A DNA stretch of 8,198 nt from JBECKS01 sp040235395 (GCA_040235395.1 JBECKS010000095.1:1-8198), one strand, 5' to 3'; positions 1-6,821 are shown, counted from the stretch's first letter. Numbers and translations are program-made. The notes: generated by a model from the letters alone, not told the origin.

Positions 1-153
1 GATACTTCCAATTAGCGTAGTTTTACCAGCTCCGTTGGGGCCTAGTAGAGCAAAGATTTCGCCCTTATGAATATCAAGGTTGATATTCTTTAATGCTTCA
101 AAACCATCAGCGTAGGTTTTATTGAGACTTTTAATCGTAATAATATCTTGCAC
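1..153 (-). CDS. ABC transporter ATP-binding protein, N-terminal fragment (cut by window edge)
   Basis: Only the first 51 residues are in the window; the gene continues beyond base 1. The translation carries a Walker A motif, GPNGAGKTT, at about residues 38-46. Before it comes the usual first beta-strand region of ABC ATPases (ITIKSLNKTYADGFEALKNI). The tyrosine of KTY is the expected A-loop aromatic residue that stacks on adenine. The protein would be the cytoplasmic ATPase that powers a membrane exporter or importer. The sequence style resembles ABC-2 export ATPases such as YadG, but the substrate cannot be told from this fragment. The start is taken as GTG at 153-151: an in-frame TAA lies five codons upstream and there is no ATG between them. 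The ribosome-binding site is weak. A promoter with a perfect -10 lies about 40 bases upstream. Confidence 0.85.
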   Translation of the reverse strand, partial: MQDIITIKSLNKTYADGFEALKNINLDIHKGEIFALLGPNGAGKTTLIGSI

Positions 154-190
154 GGGAATGGCTCGTTAGCGACTTGAAGAGAGGCGCTAG

Positions 191-219
191 ATTATAAGCG
201 TATTTTGATTAGTTTCTAG
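191..219 (-). promoter_or_regulatory. Probable promoter of the ABC ATPase gene
   Basis: On the minus strand a perfect TATAAT (-10) lies at 196-191. At 17-bp spacing the -35 position (219-214) reads CTAGAA, a poor match to TTGACA. Transcription would start near base 184, giving a leader of about 30 bases before the GTG at 153. The call rests mainly on the perfect -10 and its position. Confidence 0.45.
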
Positions 220-345
220 GTGTTTATCTCCTAAGGGAAAAGCGCTCAAAAGGATTGTCATCAAAACCTCAAGAGGCAGATCCATATAAATAAAAGGCAA
301 GCCTTAAAACCTTCTAATGGCCAGCACATGTAGTAGACTATCGTC

Positions 346-986
346 ATGATTATTTCACACGCCCATAAATATATTTTTTTTGCTGTTCCCAAAACGGGTA
401 CCCATTCTATTCGTGAAGCCCTACGAGAACACAAAGGTTCCGATGCTTGGGAACAACAAATGCTTTTTGGTCGTGATGTAATGCCTGTGCCTGCATTAGC
501 AGCCATAGGACATGGGCATATTTCAGCAAAGCAACTGAAACCTCACATTCCTGAAGAAATGTGGAGTGATTACTTTAAATTTGCTTTTGTTCGTAATCCG
601 TACGACCGCTTCATTTCGTCTTTTTTTTCCTATTAAGAGATGGAAATTTAAAAGGTAAGAATGTCTGCTCTTTAATGAAAGAGCTACTTAATAGACCTCG
701 GTTTCGAAATGAGTTGCTTGTTGTGCCGCAGTCGACCTTTCTTTGTGATCATAATGGTGAAATTGGCATGGATTACATTGCTCGTTATGAGGATATACAG
801 TCCTCTTATGAACATATTGCAGAAAGGATAGGGACACCATCAAAACGCCTTATTGAGAAAAATGTTTCCAAACATGAGGGATACGAAAACTATTATAACG
901 ACAATGAGCTACGTGAAATGGTAAGAGACTTCTATTCCACCGATTTTGATTTGCTCGGATATAATAAAGATTTGGTTCTGAAGTAA
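346..986 (+). pseudogene. Sulfotransferase-family protein, split by a frameshift in a T8 run
   Basis: Two adjacent reading frames together encode one protein of about 213 residues. The first frame (346-636) holds the 5'-phosphosulfate-binding loop PKTGTHS near residues 15-21. It also holds the 3'-phosphate motif FVRNPYDRFISSFF near residues 81-94. The second frame continues at about base 627 (FLLRDGNLKGKNVCSL...) and holds the PQSTFLCD and RYEDI segments typical of the family's C-terminal half. Enzymes of this type (Sulfotransfer_2 family) move sulfate from PAPS to carbohydrate or other hydroxyl groups. The frames join through eight T at 621-628; one extra T would restore a continuous gene. 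The cause may be a real inactivating deletion, a phase-variable tract, transcriptional slippage or a base-calling error. The start ATG at 346 follows an in-frame TAG at 334 and lacks a good ribosome-binding site. The acceptor is unknown. Confidence 0.8.
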
Positions 987-1032
987 ATTGCCTATTATTT
1001 TTTTATTGTAAAAATAACAACGGTATTCTCTT

Positions 1033-1443
1033 ATGCTTAAAGGCATCCTTTTTATTATCGCTATCATTGTTACCTTCGATATTGGCAAGGCGATCATTAA
1101 TTCCTACAGGGAAGAGCATGCGCTTGAGAAGGTACAAGAACAGAAACAACAGTTGAAAACTGAAGGAAAGCGTTCTACTTCTAACAATGAAATCACTTTA
1201 GATAGTGAGGATTCATCCGAAAATGACTTGAACAATACGCCAATGAATCTCACCTTGCCTGATGACGATCATAAAGAAGAGCAGGGCGAAATCATTGATC
1301 TTGAAAGCCAATCATCCTTCTCAAATACCAGTGAAAAAGATAAATCCACTAACATCAAGGCAAAGCCGATAATGACTTTTGATGTCGAGACCCGCACACC
1401 CGATGTAACAGGTGTAACAGTTGAAGTGAAAAAGAAATATTGA
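1033..1443 (+). CDS. Hypothetical single-pass membrane protein with acidic low-complexity body
   Basis: This 136-residue protein is not recognised. Residues 3-21 form one hydrophobic segment (GILFIIAIIVTFDIGKAII), which could be a membrane anchor or uncleaved signal. A charged stretch rich in Glu, Lys and Gln follows at about residues 26-48 and could be a short coiled coil. Residues 49-110 are rich in Ser, Asn, Asp and Glu and look disordered. The C-terminus (MTFDVETRTPDVTGVTVEVKKKY) looks more ordered. The start ATG has no clear Shine-Dalgarno sequence. The gene begins 46 bases after the broken sulfotransferase and ends 8 bases before the convergent esterase gene. It is probably real, because the open frame has a sensible membrane-anchor plan and no better frame overlaps it, but no function can be given. 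Confidence 0.6.
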   Translation: MLKGILFIIAIIVTFDIGKAIINSYREEHALEKVQEQKQQLKTEGKRSTSNNEITLDSEDSSENDLNNTPMNLTLPDDDHKEEQGEIIDLESQSSFSNTSEKDKSTNIKAKPIMTFDVETRTPDVTGVTVEVKKKY

Positions 1444-1451
1444 ATTATCTT

Positions 1452-2912
1452 TTAATCCTTTAATACCGTTTCATTGGATAGATGCATGAGGTATTTCCCC
1501 TGATGAGGTTTCCATTCTGGTAAATAGGCGTCTCTGGTTTCGCCATTAGGATCACCGAACTTAGCAAAATTTGTCCAATAACTTTGCATTTGTGTGATGA
1601 GCTGATGCGCTTTTTTTACATCATCATCTTTATACAATTGAATTTTATTGTGATAGACCTTGAAGTCAGTCATGGTGTCAAAGAGTACTGAAAGTTCTGA
1701 TCCATGAACGCCGCTACTAAGTACATTAAAAGCATTTTTCTTGAACTTGAATTTATATAACCAGCTATCTTGAGTTTTTTCGATAGCTTCCAGACTGTCT
1801 ACAGTGGCATTTCTCAGGAAAAAAGGGTCCTTGCTAGTATAGCCTGCCATGAGAGGTACCTTTACCTGTTCGTTTGCTAGAAAAGACTCATAAGGTAGTT
1901 TGGGAATTAAAACGCCATCAATTCTTGGGATGAAACAGAAACCGGTATCAAGATCGAAAGTCATCATGCATCGAAAGTTGCTTGCAAGAACCCTGTCATT
2001 GAGTTCTTTTGCAGGAATTTTTCTTAAACAAGCAGCCACATCTTTTTCTTTGTCGCAATCGAGTTTTTTTGCAATGCGTTTACCAATTTTGAAGGACTTA
2101 TCTGTTGTATTTACAGTTTTGCCACCACCGCTTTGTGCAATGGCTTTATGAAACAATCCTTCGCTATATGGGCTTCCTAACAAGGTGAAAACACTCCAGC
2201 TACCAGCTGATTCGCCAAAAATGCTTACGTTATCTGGATTGCCTCCAAACTGTTCGATATTTTTTTGAACCCATTGCAAAGCAAACTGTTGATCAAGCAA
2301 ACCATAGTTTCCTGTGCTACCTCCACCATAACCATCATCCTTATCGACTAAGGCAGGGTGAGAAAGATAACCAAAAGGACCAAGACGGTAGTTAATGGTA
2401 ACGATAACTACATCTTTACCACTTAAACTGGTGCCATCATAAATTGGCCAGGCTGAAGACCCGATAATAAGTGCGCCACCATGAATCCAGACCATAACGG
2501 GAAACTTGCCCTCTTTTTTAGGTCGCCAGATATTGAGGTATAAACAGTCTTCGCTGGTTTCAGTAGCGGCAGTTTGAATAGTGGCGTCGCTTAAGGCGCG
2601 ACTCTGCATGCAATCGGCGCCATAATTGTTGGCAATAAGTGTTTCCGTTCTTAGTTCAGCCGCTTCAGGTTTTTTCCAACGCAACTCTCCTATGGGTGCC
2701 TTTGCAAAAGGAATACCTAGGTAAGCACAGGCAATATTCGTTTGTTTTCGTATTTCAAAGCCTCTCACCATACCTTCCTGAGTAGACACCTCACTATCAC
2801 ATTGAATCTGTTCCATGGCTGCATTTTCAGCAAGCGCTGTCATGCTTAAAGCCGAAAGAAACAGGGTGAACGTAAGGGTAAAGACAGAGTAGTAAGCTTT
2901 CTTGTGCGTCAT
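1452..2912 (-). CDS. Secreted type-B carboxylesterase/lipase (COesterase family)
   Basis: A 486-residue alpha/beta-hydrolase predicted to hydrolyse carboxylic esters outside the cytoplasm. A signal peptide is visible: basic start (MTHKK), hydrophobic core at about residues 8-26, and a probable cleavage after ALA at residue 28. Type-B signatures are clear: EDCLYLNIW at 121-129, the oxyanion-hole HGG at 144-146, and FGGNPDNVSIFGESAG at 222-237 with nucleophile Ser235. The catalytic His is His403 in HGSEL. The catalytic acid is normally Glu in a DEG-type motif, but here the aligned segment reads GYTSKDPFF, leaving Asp362 as the likely acid. Only about 41 residues separate Asp362 from His403, against roughly 90-110 in well-known members, so a block of the C-terminal half is missing. 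A substrate cannot be named. The start ATG has AAAGG directly before it and GGGGA eight bases upstream. The gene is transcribed away from the sulfatase gene. Confidence 0.93.
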   Translation of the reverse strand: MTHKKAYYSVFTLTFTLFLSALSMTALAENAAMEQIQCDSEVSTQEGMVRGFEIRKQTNIACAYLGIPFAKAPIGELRWKKPEAAELRTETLIANNYGADCMQSRALSDATIQTAATETSEDCLYLNIWRPKKEGKFPVMVWIHGGALIIGSSAWPIYDGTSLSGKDVVIVTINYRLGPFGYLSHPALVDKDDGYGGGSTGNYGLLDQQFALQWVQKNIEQFGGNPDNVSIFGESAGSWSVFTLLGSPYSEGLFHKAIAQSGGGKTVNTTDKSFKIGKRIAKKLDCDKEKDVAACLRKIPAKELNDRVLASNFRCMMTFDLDTGFCFIPRIDGVLIPKLPYESFLANEQVKVPLMAGYTSKDPFFLRNATVDSLEAIEKTQDSWLYKFKFKKNAFNVLSSGVHGSELSVLFDTMTDFKVYHNKIQLYKDDDVKKAHQLITQMQSYWTNFAKFGDPNGETRDAYLPEWKPHQGKYLMHLSNETVLKD

Positions 2913-2980
2913 CCTTTAAATCCCCGTAAAAAAAGAAGAGCTTGAATTTATTGATATCTATGCCTGACATTAAAATGATT

Positions 2981-3001
2981 ATTATCAACATTCTTGACAA
3001 T
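2981..3001 (+). promoter_or_regulatory. Operator-like sites upstream of the membrane sulfatase gene
   Basis: Two overlapping copies resemble the 12-bp operator of the GntR regulator encoded downstream (ATTGTCAACAAT). Bases 2981-2992 read ATTATCAACATT (10 of 12) and sit at the same distance from the -35 as operator O1 does in the gntR promoter. Bases 2990-3001 read ATTCTTGACAAT, which is 11 of 12 to the operator's other strand and overlaps the -35 box. Binding is inferred, not shown. Confidence 0.45.
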
Positions 3002-3021
3002 CAGCCGCTATAAACTACATT
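2994..3021 (+). promoter_or_regulatory. Probable sigma-70 promoter of the membrane sulfatase gene
   Basis: A perfect -35 TTGACA lies at 2994-2999. After 16 bases comes TACATT at 3016-3021, four of six to TATAAT. The start would be near 3028, leaving about 53 bases of leader before the ATG at 3082. The same -10 with its flank (TACATTTC then T/C, GC) recurs in the gntR promoter, which supports the choice. Confidence 0.5.
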
Positions 3022-3081
3022 TCTGCACAACAGAATGAATGCTATTAATTTTTCAGGCAGTTGCCTTTCTGACTTCCGGGT

Positions 3082-4986
3082 ATGAAAGATTTATTAAAAC
3101 AACAAGCACATTACTTCTTTGTCTATGTGATTTCTGGTTTCCTTGTATTGCTTGCAGGGACTTTTTTGCTGCGTGTTCTTTTTATGTTTATAGCACAAAG
3201 ACCATTATCGAACTTAGGTCTTGATGATGTACTTTACTCCTTGTTCTGGGGTATACGTTTTGATCTAGCAGCGGCGGCGATTGCTACCAGTTTTATTGCC
3301 ATACCAACAGCGGTGTTAGTGCGTGTCTTTGGTGTTCGTCGATTGTCACTCTTGCCATTTGCTATTGCTCTAGTGCTGTTTGCTACCGTACAAATCGGTG
3401 ACAGCATTTATTTTCTGGAGGCGGGTCGGCATTCTGGTTATGAAATCTGGGTTTTACTCGAGGAGTTTTCTGGTTTATTAGCAACGGCATTACAGGATAG
3501 TTTGCTGTTGGTTTTATTTGCTTTGCTACTCGCTGTTCTGATTATTGTTCCTGTCTGGGGACGCAGGGTGTCAATTCAAGGGAGTTTCCCATCGGTAGAA
3601 ATCTCATTTTTACTTTGGTGTGTGATTGCAACCTTGTGCATGCGTGGCAGTTTACACGAGAAGCCAATGAAGCCCGTGTTAGTCTTTAATCTAGGCAATG
3701 ATGACATGGCAGCGATTGCTGAAAACCCCAGTTACACAACGATTTATACCTTATACCTGGGCAAGCAGAGTAAGCCAGTGTTTCAAGGATTCACAAAACT
3801 GAGCCGCGATGTTTATCATCATCTAGTTCAGGAGCATTTACTGAACAAAGAACCCAAAAATGTTGCTCCACAAAAACACTACAATGTTATTCTTTTTGCT
3901 TTAGAGGGTTGGCCATCTTATTACATGAATAATGTTGGAAATGAACACGCTACTACACCTGAATTTAATGCTCTGGCTGCCCGTGGATTTACAACAGATG
4001 GCTTGATTGCTGAAGGTCATCGTACATCTGAAGGCTTATTCTCGATGCTATGCTCTTATCCGAACCCGCTAGGAGAGGCGATTATTAATAATGAATTGAT
4101 ATCTAATCATTATGAATGCCTACCTAGAATCTTATCCAATAATGGCTGGGAAACAGCATTGTTTCAGGGAATGCACACGGGCGAAGTAGGGTCTATGGGG
4201 CAAAAACTTGGACTCTCCAAATCCTATGGCAAAAATGATGTGGGTAATTTGAAATATCCTGAAAACAATTGGGGTATTGATGATCATGACCTCTTTGATT
4301 TTATGCTGGAAAAAATAAAACAGGCAAAGAAACCATTTTTCTATGTCGTTAACACAACCAATACCCATGATGATGTCTTGCCTGAAGATGTGCCTTATAC
4401 ATTTGGTAGTGAAACGAAAGAAGAGCGTAAAAAAAGCATTTTGTATTACTCCGATGAAGCCTTGGGTAAATTTGTTCGGCAATTGGAAGCGACCCTACAT
4501 GAACCTACCTTGCTAGTTATTACCTCTGACCATACAAGAGGGCTCATGCCAGACCGTTTCAGTGATTACCATATACCGTTTACTATGCTGGTTCTGAATC
4601 AACCTTTTGAAAAACGACATATAAAAGCTATTGCTTCACAGAGGGATGTTGCACCAACAATCATGGAATGGCTTGGTGGGCATATTCCCTGGTTTACAGG
4701 TCAATCCCTATGGTCATTAACAGAAAAGGATTTTCGCGCCAGCTATTACACTGCTGGCCTTTTTGCATTTTTTACAGGAACCCGAATGGTTGAATTTCCT
4801 CTATCGGGAGAAAGGGCAATGAATTGTTTTAACTGGAATAGTGATGTAAAGAAACTGGATGGTAGCGCTTGTGACGAATCAGATAGCTTGAGTGAGCAAA
4901 AAGCACGAGCCTATATCGAATATTCCCAGTCCTTACTTTTTAGGGGCAAGACCGTTGATTATGGCAGTGAGCCCCTTAAGGATTAG
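3082..4986 (+). CDS. Membrane sulfatase-fold enzyme, LTA synthase/phosphoglycerol transferase type
   Basis: A 634-residue inner-membrane protein with the LtaS plan: about five hydrophobic helices (near 11-38, 53-82, 88-108, 133-158 and 172-187), then a periplasmic sulfatase-fold domain from about residue 266. The metal and active-site residues can be matched to LtaS: Glu275 in LFALEG, Thr315 in GHRTSEG as the likely nucleophile, and Asp483-His484 in ITSDHT. His365 (FQGMHTGE) and His429 (NTTNTH) fit the substrate-site histidines. WGIDDHDLF at 397-405 is also family-typical. Known members transfer phosphoglycerol or phosphoethanolamine from phospholipids to glycans or lipids. Gram-negative bacteria lack lipoteichoic acid, so the acceptor here is more likely a periplasmic glucan or envelope glycolipid (inference). 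The start ATG at 3082 has only a weak ribosome-binding site. The gene stands alone between a divergent esterase and the prp operon, and its promoter resembles that of gntR. Confidence 0.9.
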   Translation: MKDLLKQQAHYFFVYVISGFLVLLAGTFLLRVLFMFIAQRPLSNLGLDDVLYSLFWGIRFDLAAAAIATSFIAIPTAVLVRVFGVRRLSLLPFAIALVLFATVQIGDSIYFLEAGRHSGYEIWVLLEEFSGLLATALQDSLLLVLFALLLAVLIIVPVWGRRVSIQGSFPSVEISFLLWCVIATLCMRGSLHEKPMKPVLVFNLGNDDMAAIAENPSYTTIYTLYLGKQSKPVFQGFTKLSRDVYHHLVQEHLLNKEPKNVAPQKHYNVILFALEGWPSYYMNNVGNEHATTPEFNALAARGFTTDGLIAEGHRTSEGLFSMLCSYPNPLGEAIINNELISNHYECLPRILSNNGWETALFQGMHTGEVGSMGQKLGLSKSYGKNDVGNLKYPENNWGIDDHDLFDFMLEKIKQAKKPFFYVVNTTNTHDDVLPEDVPYTFGSETKEERKKSILYYSDEALGKFVRQLEATLHEPTLLVITSDHTRGLMPDRFSDYHIPFTMLVLNQPFEKRHIKAIASQRDVAPTIMEWLGGHIPWFTGQSLWSLTEKDFRASYYTAGLFAFFTGTRMVEFPLSGERAMNCFNWNSDVKKLDGSACDESDSLSEQKARAYIEYSQSLLFRGKTVDYGSEPLKD

Positions 4987-5005
4987 GGCCTTTACCAACC
5001 TCCAT

Positions 5006-5017
5006 ATTGTCAACAAT
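5006..5017 (+). promoter_or_regulatory. Operator O1 of the GntR regulator
   Basis: The near-palindrome ATTGTCAACAAT (half-sites ATTGT and ACAAT) lies one base upstream of the -35 box. The identical sequence recurs at 5069-5080, and both copies are preceded by AT. The form fits the operators known for FadR/FCD-type GntR regulators, which bind short palindromes with ends such as TTGT and ACAA. Binding by the adjacent GntR protein is inferred from position and repetition. Confidence 0.75.
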
Positions 5018-5018
5018 C

Positions 5019-5047
5019 TTGACTAATTAGATGCTTTAATTTACATT
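5019..5047 (+). promoter_or_regulatory. Probable promoter of the gntR-prpB-prpC operon
   Basis: TTGACT at 5019-5024 is five of six to the -35 consensus. After 17 bases comes TACATT at 5042-5047, four of six to the -10 consensus. Transcription would start near 5054. Operator O1 lies directly upstream and O2 lies downstream of the start, so a protein bound to both could close this promoter. Confidence 0.5.
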
Positions 5048-5068
5048 TCCGCTCCCTTTGTTGTAAAT

Positions 5069-5080
5069 ATTGTCAACAAT
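5069..5080 (+). promoter_or_regulatory. Operator O2 of the GntR regulator
   Basis: A second exact copy of ATTGTCAACAAT lies in the predicted untranslated leader, 17 bases before the gntR start codon. It is 63 bp from O1, start to start, about six helical turns. Both sites therefore face the same side of the DNA, which would allow cooperative binding or a small repression loop. Confidence 0.75.
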
Positions 5081-5097
5081 TTCTTCAATAGAGCGAT

Positions 5098-5841
5098 ATG
5101 TCTACCAGCACTGAGTCCTTCCAGCAAAATTTGGCAATTCAGCAGGATGAGTCCTCTGAATCAGTGCAAACACGGGCCGATATCGTGTTCCAGACCCTAC
5201 AATCCGAGATTACCAAGGGCAGTATCAAGCCCGGTAGCAAGATTTCAGAAACTGAACTAGCAACGCAATATGGCATTAGTCGTGGCCCATTAAGAGAAGC
5301 CCTGAATCGTCTTGAAAGCCGCGGCTTGATTGAGCGTGTGCCCCATGTGGGCGCCAGGGTGGTTTCCTTAAACCTTCGTGAGCTTCTGGAAATCTACGAA
5401 GTGCGTGAAGCCTTAGAAGGCCTGGCTTGCCGTTTGGCTGCTCAAAATATGAGCAGTGAAGAAATAGCACAATTAAAGCTTCTTCTCGAAAAACACGGCG
5501 CAGACAGTGAAATCCAGTCAGGTCATGCCTATTTCCAGAAAGAGGGTGATCTTGATTTTCATCACTTGATCATCACCGGGTCAAAAAATGACCATCTAGC
5601 CAAGCAGGTGCTCAAAGACATGTATCACTTGCTCAGGATGTACCGCTATCAATGCAGCCTTTCTGAAGGAAGGCCGCAGAAAGCCCTGAAAGAACATTTA
5701 GCTATTCTGGAAGCTATTGCCGATAGAGATGGTGATCTGGCTGAAATGCTGATGAGAAAGCATATCCGTCAGGCAAAAGAGAATATTGCCAAACAATATA
5801 AACAGCAGGATTTCGATTTAATTAATCAAACAGCAAAATAG
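5098..5841 (+). CDS. GntR-family (FadR/FCD subfamily) regulator of the methylcitrate operon
   Basis: A 247-residue regulator. A winged helix-turn-helix DNA-binding domain lies at about residues 26-92, with the GntR signature GSKISETELATQYGISRGPLREALNRL broken over 47-72. The C-terminal FCD ligand domain lies at about residues 97-233. Likely metal-binding residues of FCD are visible: Asp151 and His155 (DLDFHH), His200 (KEHLAIL) and His222 (RKHIRQA). The first 24 residues are a Ser/Gln/Glu-rich extension. The gene starts 26 bases before prpB, so it is probably the first gene of the operon and represses itself through two operators at 5006-5017 and 5069-5080. In Pseudomonas- and Shewanella-type loci a GntR protein in this place controls propionate catabolism; 2-methylcitrate or a related acid is the likely inducer (inference). 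It is unrelated to the sigma-54 activator PrpR of Escherichia coli. Confidence 0.93.
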   Translation: MSTSTESFQQNLAIQQDESSESVQTRADIVFQTLQSEITKGSIKPGSKISETELATQYGISRGPLREALNRLESRGLIERVPHVGARVVSLNLRELLEIYEVREALEGLACRLAAQNMSSEEIAQLKLLLEKHGADSEIQSGHAYFQKEGDLDFHHLIITGSKNDHLAKQVLKDMYHLLRMYRYQCSLSEGRPQKALKEHLAILEAIADRDGDLAEMLMRKHIRQAKENIAKQYKQQDFDLINQTAK

Positions 5842-5867
5842 TTTTTATAAGTTAAAGAAGGTGAAAT

Positions 5868-6758
5868 ATGACAAATAGACTTTCCCCAGGTGCAAAATTC
5901 CGAAAGGCAATTGCAGAAGAGAAACCCTTACAAGTTGTAGGCACCATTAATGCCTATTGTGCAATGATGGCTGAACAAATCGGTCATAAAGCCATTTATC
6001 TTTCTGGCGGTGGTGTAGCAAACGCTTCCTATGGATTACCCGATTTGGGTATGACTTCACTGAACGATGTGCTGGTTGATGTTCAACGTATTACTTCGGC
6101 ATCAAGCCTTCCTCTGTTAGTTGATATCGATACCGGCTGGGGTGGTGCTTTCAATATTGCCAAAACGATTCGTGATATGGAAAAAGCTGGCGCTGCAGCT
6201 GTTCATATGGAAGATCAGGTCGCCCAGAAACGCTGCGGTCATCGCCCTAACAAGGAAATCGTTTCTACTGAGGAAATGGTAGATCGTATTAAAGCAGCTG
6301 TAGATGCAAGAACAGATGCAGATTTCTTCATCATGGCGCGTACTGACTCTTTTGCGCAGGAAGGCCTTGAATCAGCTATTGAACGTGCGAAGGCATATGT
6401 TGCCGCAGGAGCCGACGGAATATTTGCAGAAGCCGTAAAAACAGAGGAACATTACCGCGCTTTTGCTGAAGCTTTAGATGTTCCAATCCTTGCGAACATC
6501 ACTGAATTTGGTCAAACCGAATTGTGGAACAGGAAAGAACTCGCAGAGTGGGGTGCGCAAATGGTGCTTTATCCACTATCCGCATTCAGGGCAATGAACA
6601 AAGCAGCTGAAACTGTTTATAAAAACTTGCTGGTTGAAGGTGATCAGAAAAAGGTTATCGACATAATGCAAACACGTATGGAGCTTTACGATTATCTTGG
6701 TTACCACGCGTATGAGCAAAAACTGGACTCGCTGTTTGCCGAAGGCAAAAATAAGTAA
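5868..6758 (+). CDS. prpB: Methylisocitrate lyase
   Basis: A 296-residue cytoplasmic enzyme, the same length as Escherichia coli PrpB. It cleaves (2S,3R)-2-methylisocitrate to pyruvate and succinate, the last step of the methylcitrate cycle. The fold is the PEP mutase/isocitrate lyase barrel. The diagnostic KRCGH loop is at 121-125 with catalytic Cys123. Mg-binding and active-site residues include SGGG at 46-49, Asp86 and Asp88 in VDIDTGWG, Arg158 in MARTD and Glu188 in FAEA. The motif NITEFGQT and the block YPLSAFRAMN are also typical. Short length and the PrpB-like C-terminus (MQTRMELYDYLGY) argue against isocitrate lyase itself. A good ribosome-binding site (GAAGG at 5857-5861) lies six bases before the ATG. 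The gene is co-directional with gntR (26-base gap) and prpC (63-base gap) and is probably in one transcript with them. Confidence 0.96.
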   Translation: MTNRLSPGAKFRKAIAEEKPLQVVGTINAYCAMMAEQIGHKAIYLSGGGVANASYGLPDLGMTSLNDVLVDVQRITSASSLPLLVDIDTGWGGAFNIAKTIRDMEKAGAAAVHMEDQVAQKRCGHRPNKEIVSTEEMVDRIKAAVDARTDADFFIMARTDSFAQEGLESAIERAKAYVAAGADGIFAEAVKTEEHYRAFAEALDVPILANITEFGQTELWNRKELAEWGAQMVLYPLSAFRAMNKAAETVYKNLLVEGDQKKVIDIMQTRMELYDYLGYHAYEQKLDSLFAEGKNK

Positions 6759-6821
6759 CTAATTGCTGAAGGCGAAATAAAAAATTTAACTTGAAGATTT
6801 TAGATAGAAGAGGGTAATACC

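Noticed and set aside
254..265. ATTGTCATCAAA, a 10-of-12 match to the prp operator near the ABC and sulfotransferase genes.
   Set aside because: Matches of this quality are expected by chance in an AT-rich window, the second half-site is damaged, and no promoter element is positioned with it.
294..305. Small dyad AAGGCAAGCCTT upstream of the sulfotransferase gene.
   Set aside because: Five-base arms with a two-base gap cannot form a stable hairpin, and the site is not repeated elsewhere in the window.
675..986. The 103-codon frame starting at ATG 675 as an independent gene.
   Set aside because: The same frame reads upstream to about base 621 with family-like sequence that joins the first half, and there is no ribosome-binding site before 675, so it is the C-terminal part of the broken sulfotransferase.
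995..1017. Inverted repeat TTATTTTT / AAAAATAA with a 7-base loop after the sulfotransferase stop, considered as a terminator.
   Set aside because: The stem has only A-T pairs and no T-run follows on the plus strand, so it is probably chance in AT-rich DNA.
2973..2987. Fur-box-like sequence upstream of the sulfatase gene (minus strand TGATAATAATCATTT, 11 of 14 informative positions to the 7-1-7 consensus).
   Set aside because: The second half is poor, the region is AT-rich, no iron-related gene is adjacent, and similarity to the gntR promoter explains the overlapping bases better.
4132..4482. 116-codon open frame on the minus strand inside the sulfatase gene.
   Set aside because: It lies wholly opposite the conserved catalytic domain and shows no family motif; it is a shadow of the real gene. 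The same applies to the minus-strand frames at 261-506, 909-1097, 5276-5470 and 6655-6891 and the plus-strand frames at 1900-2151 and 3039-3224.
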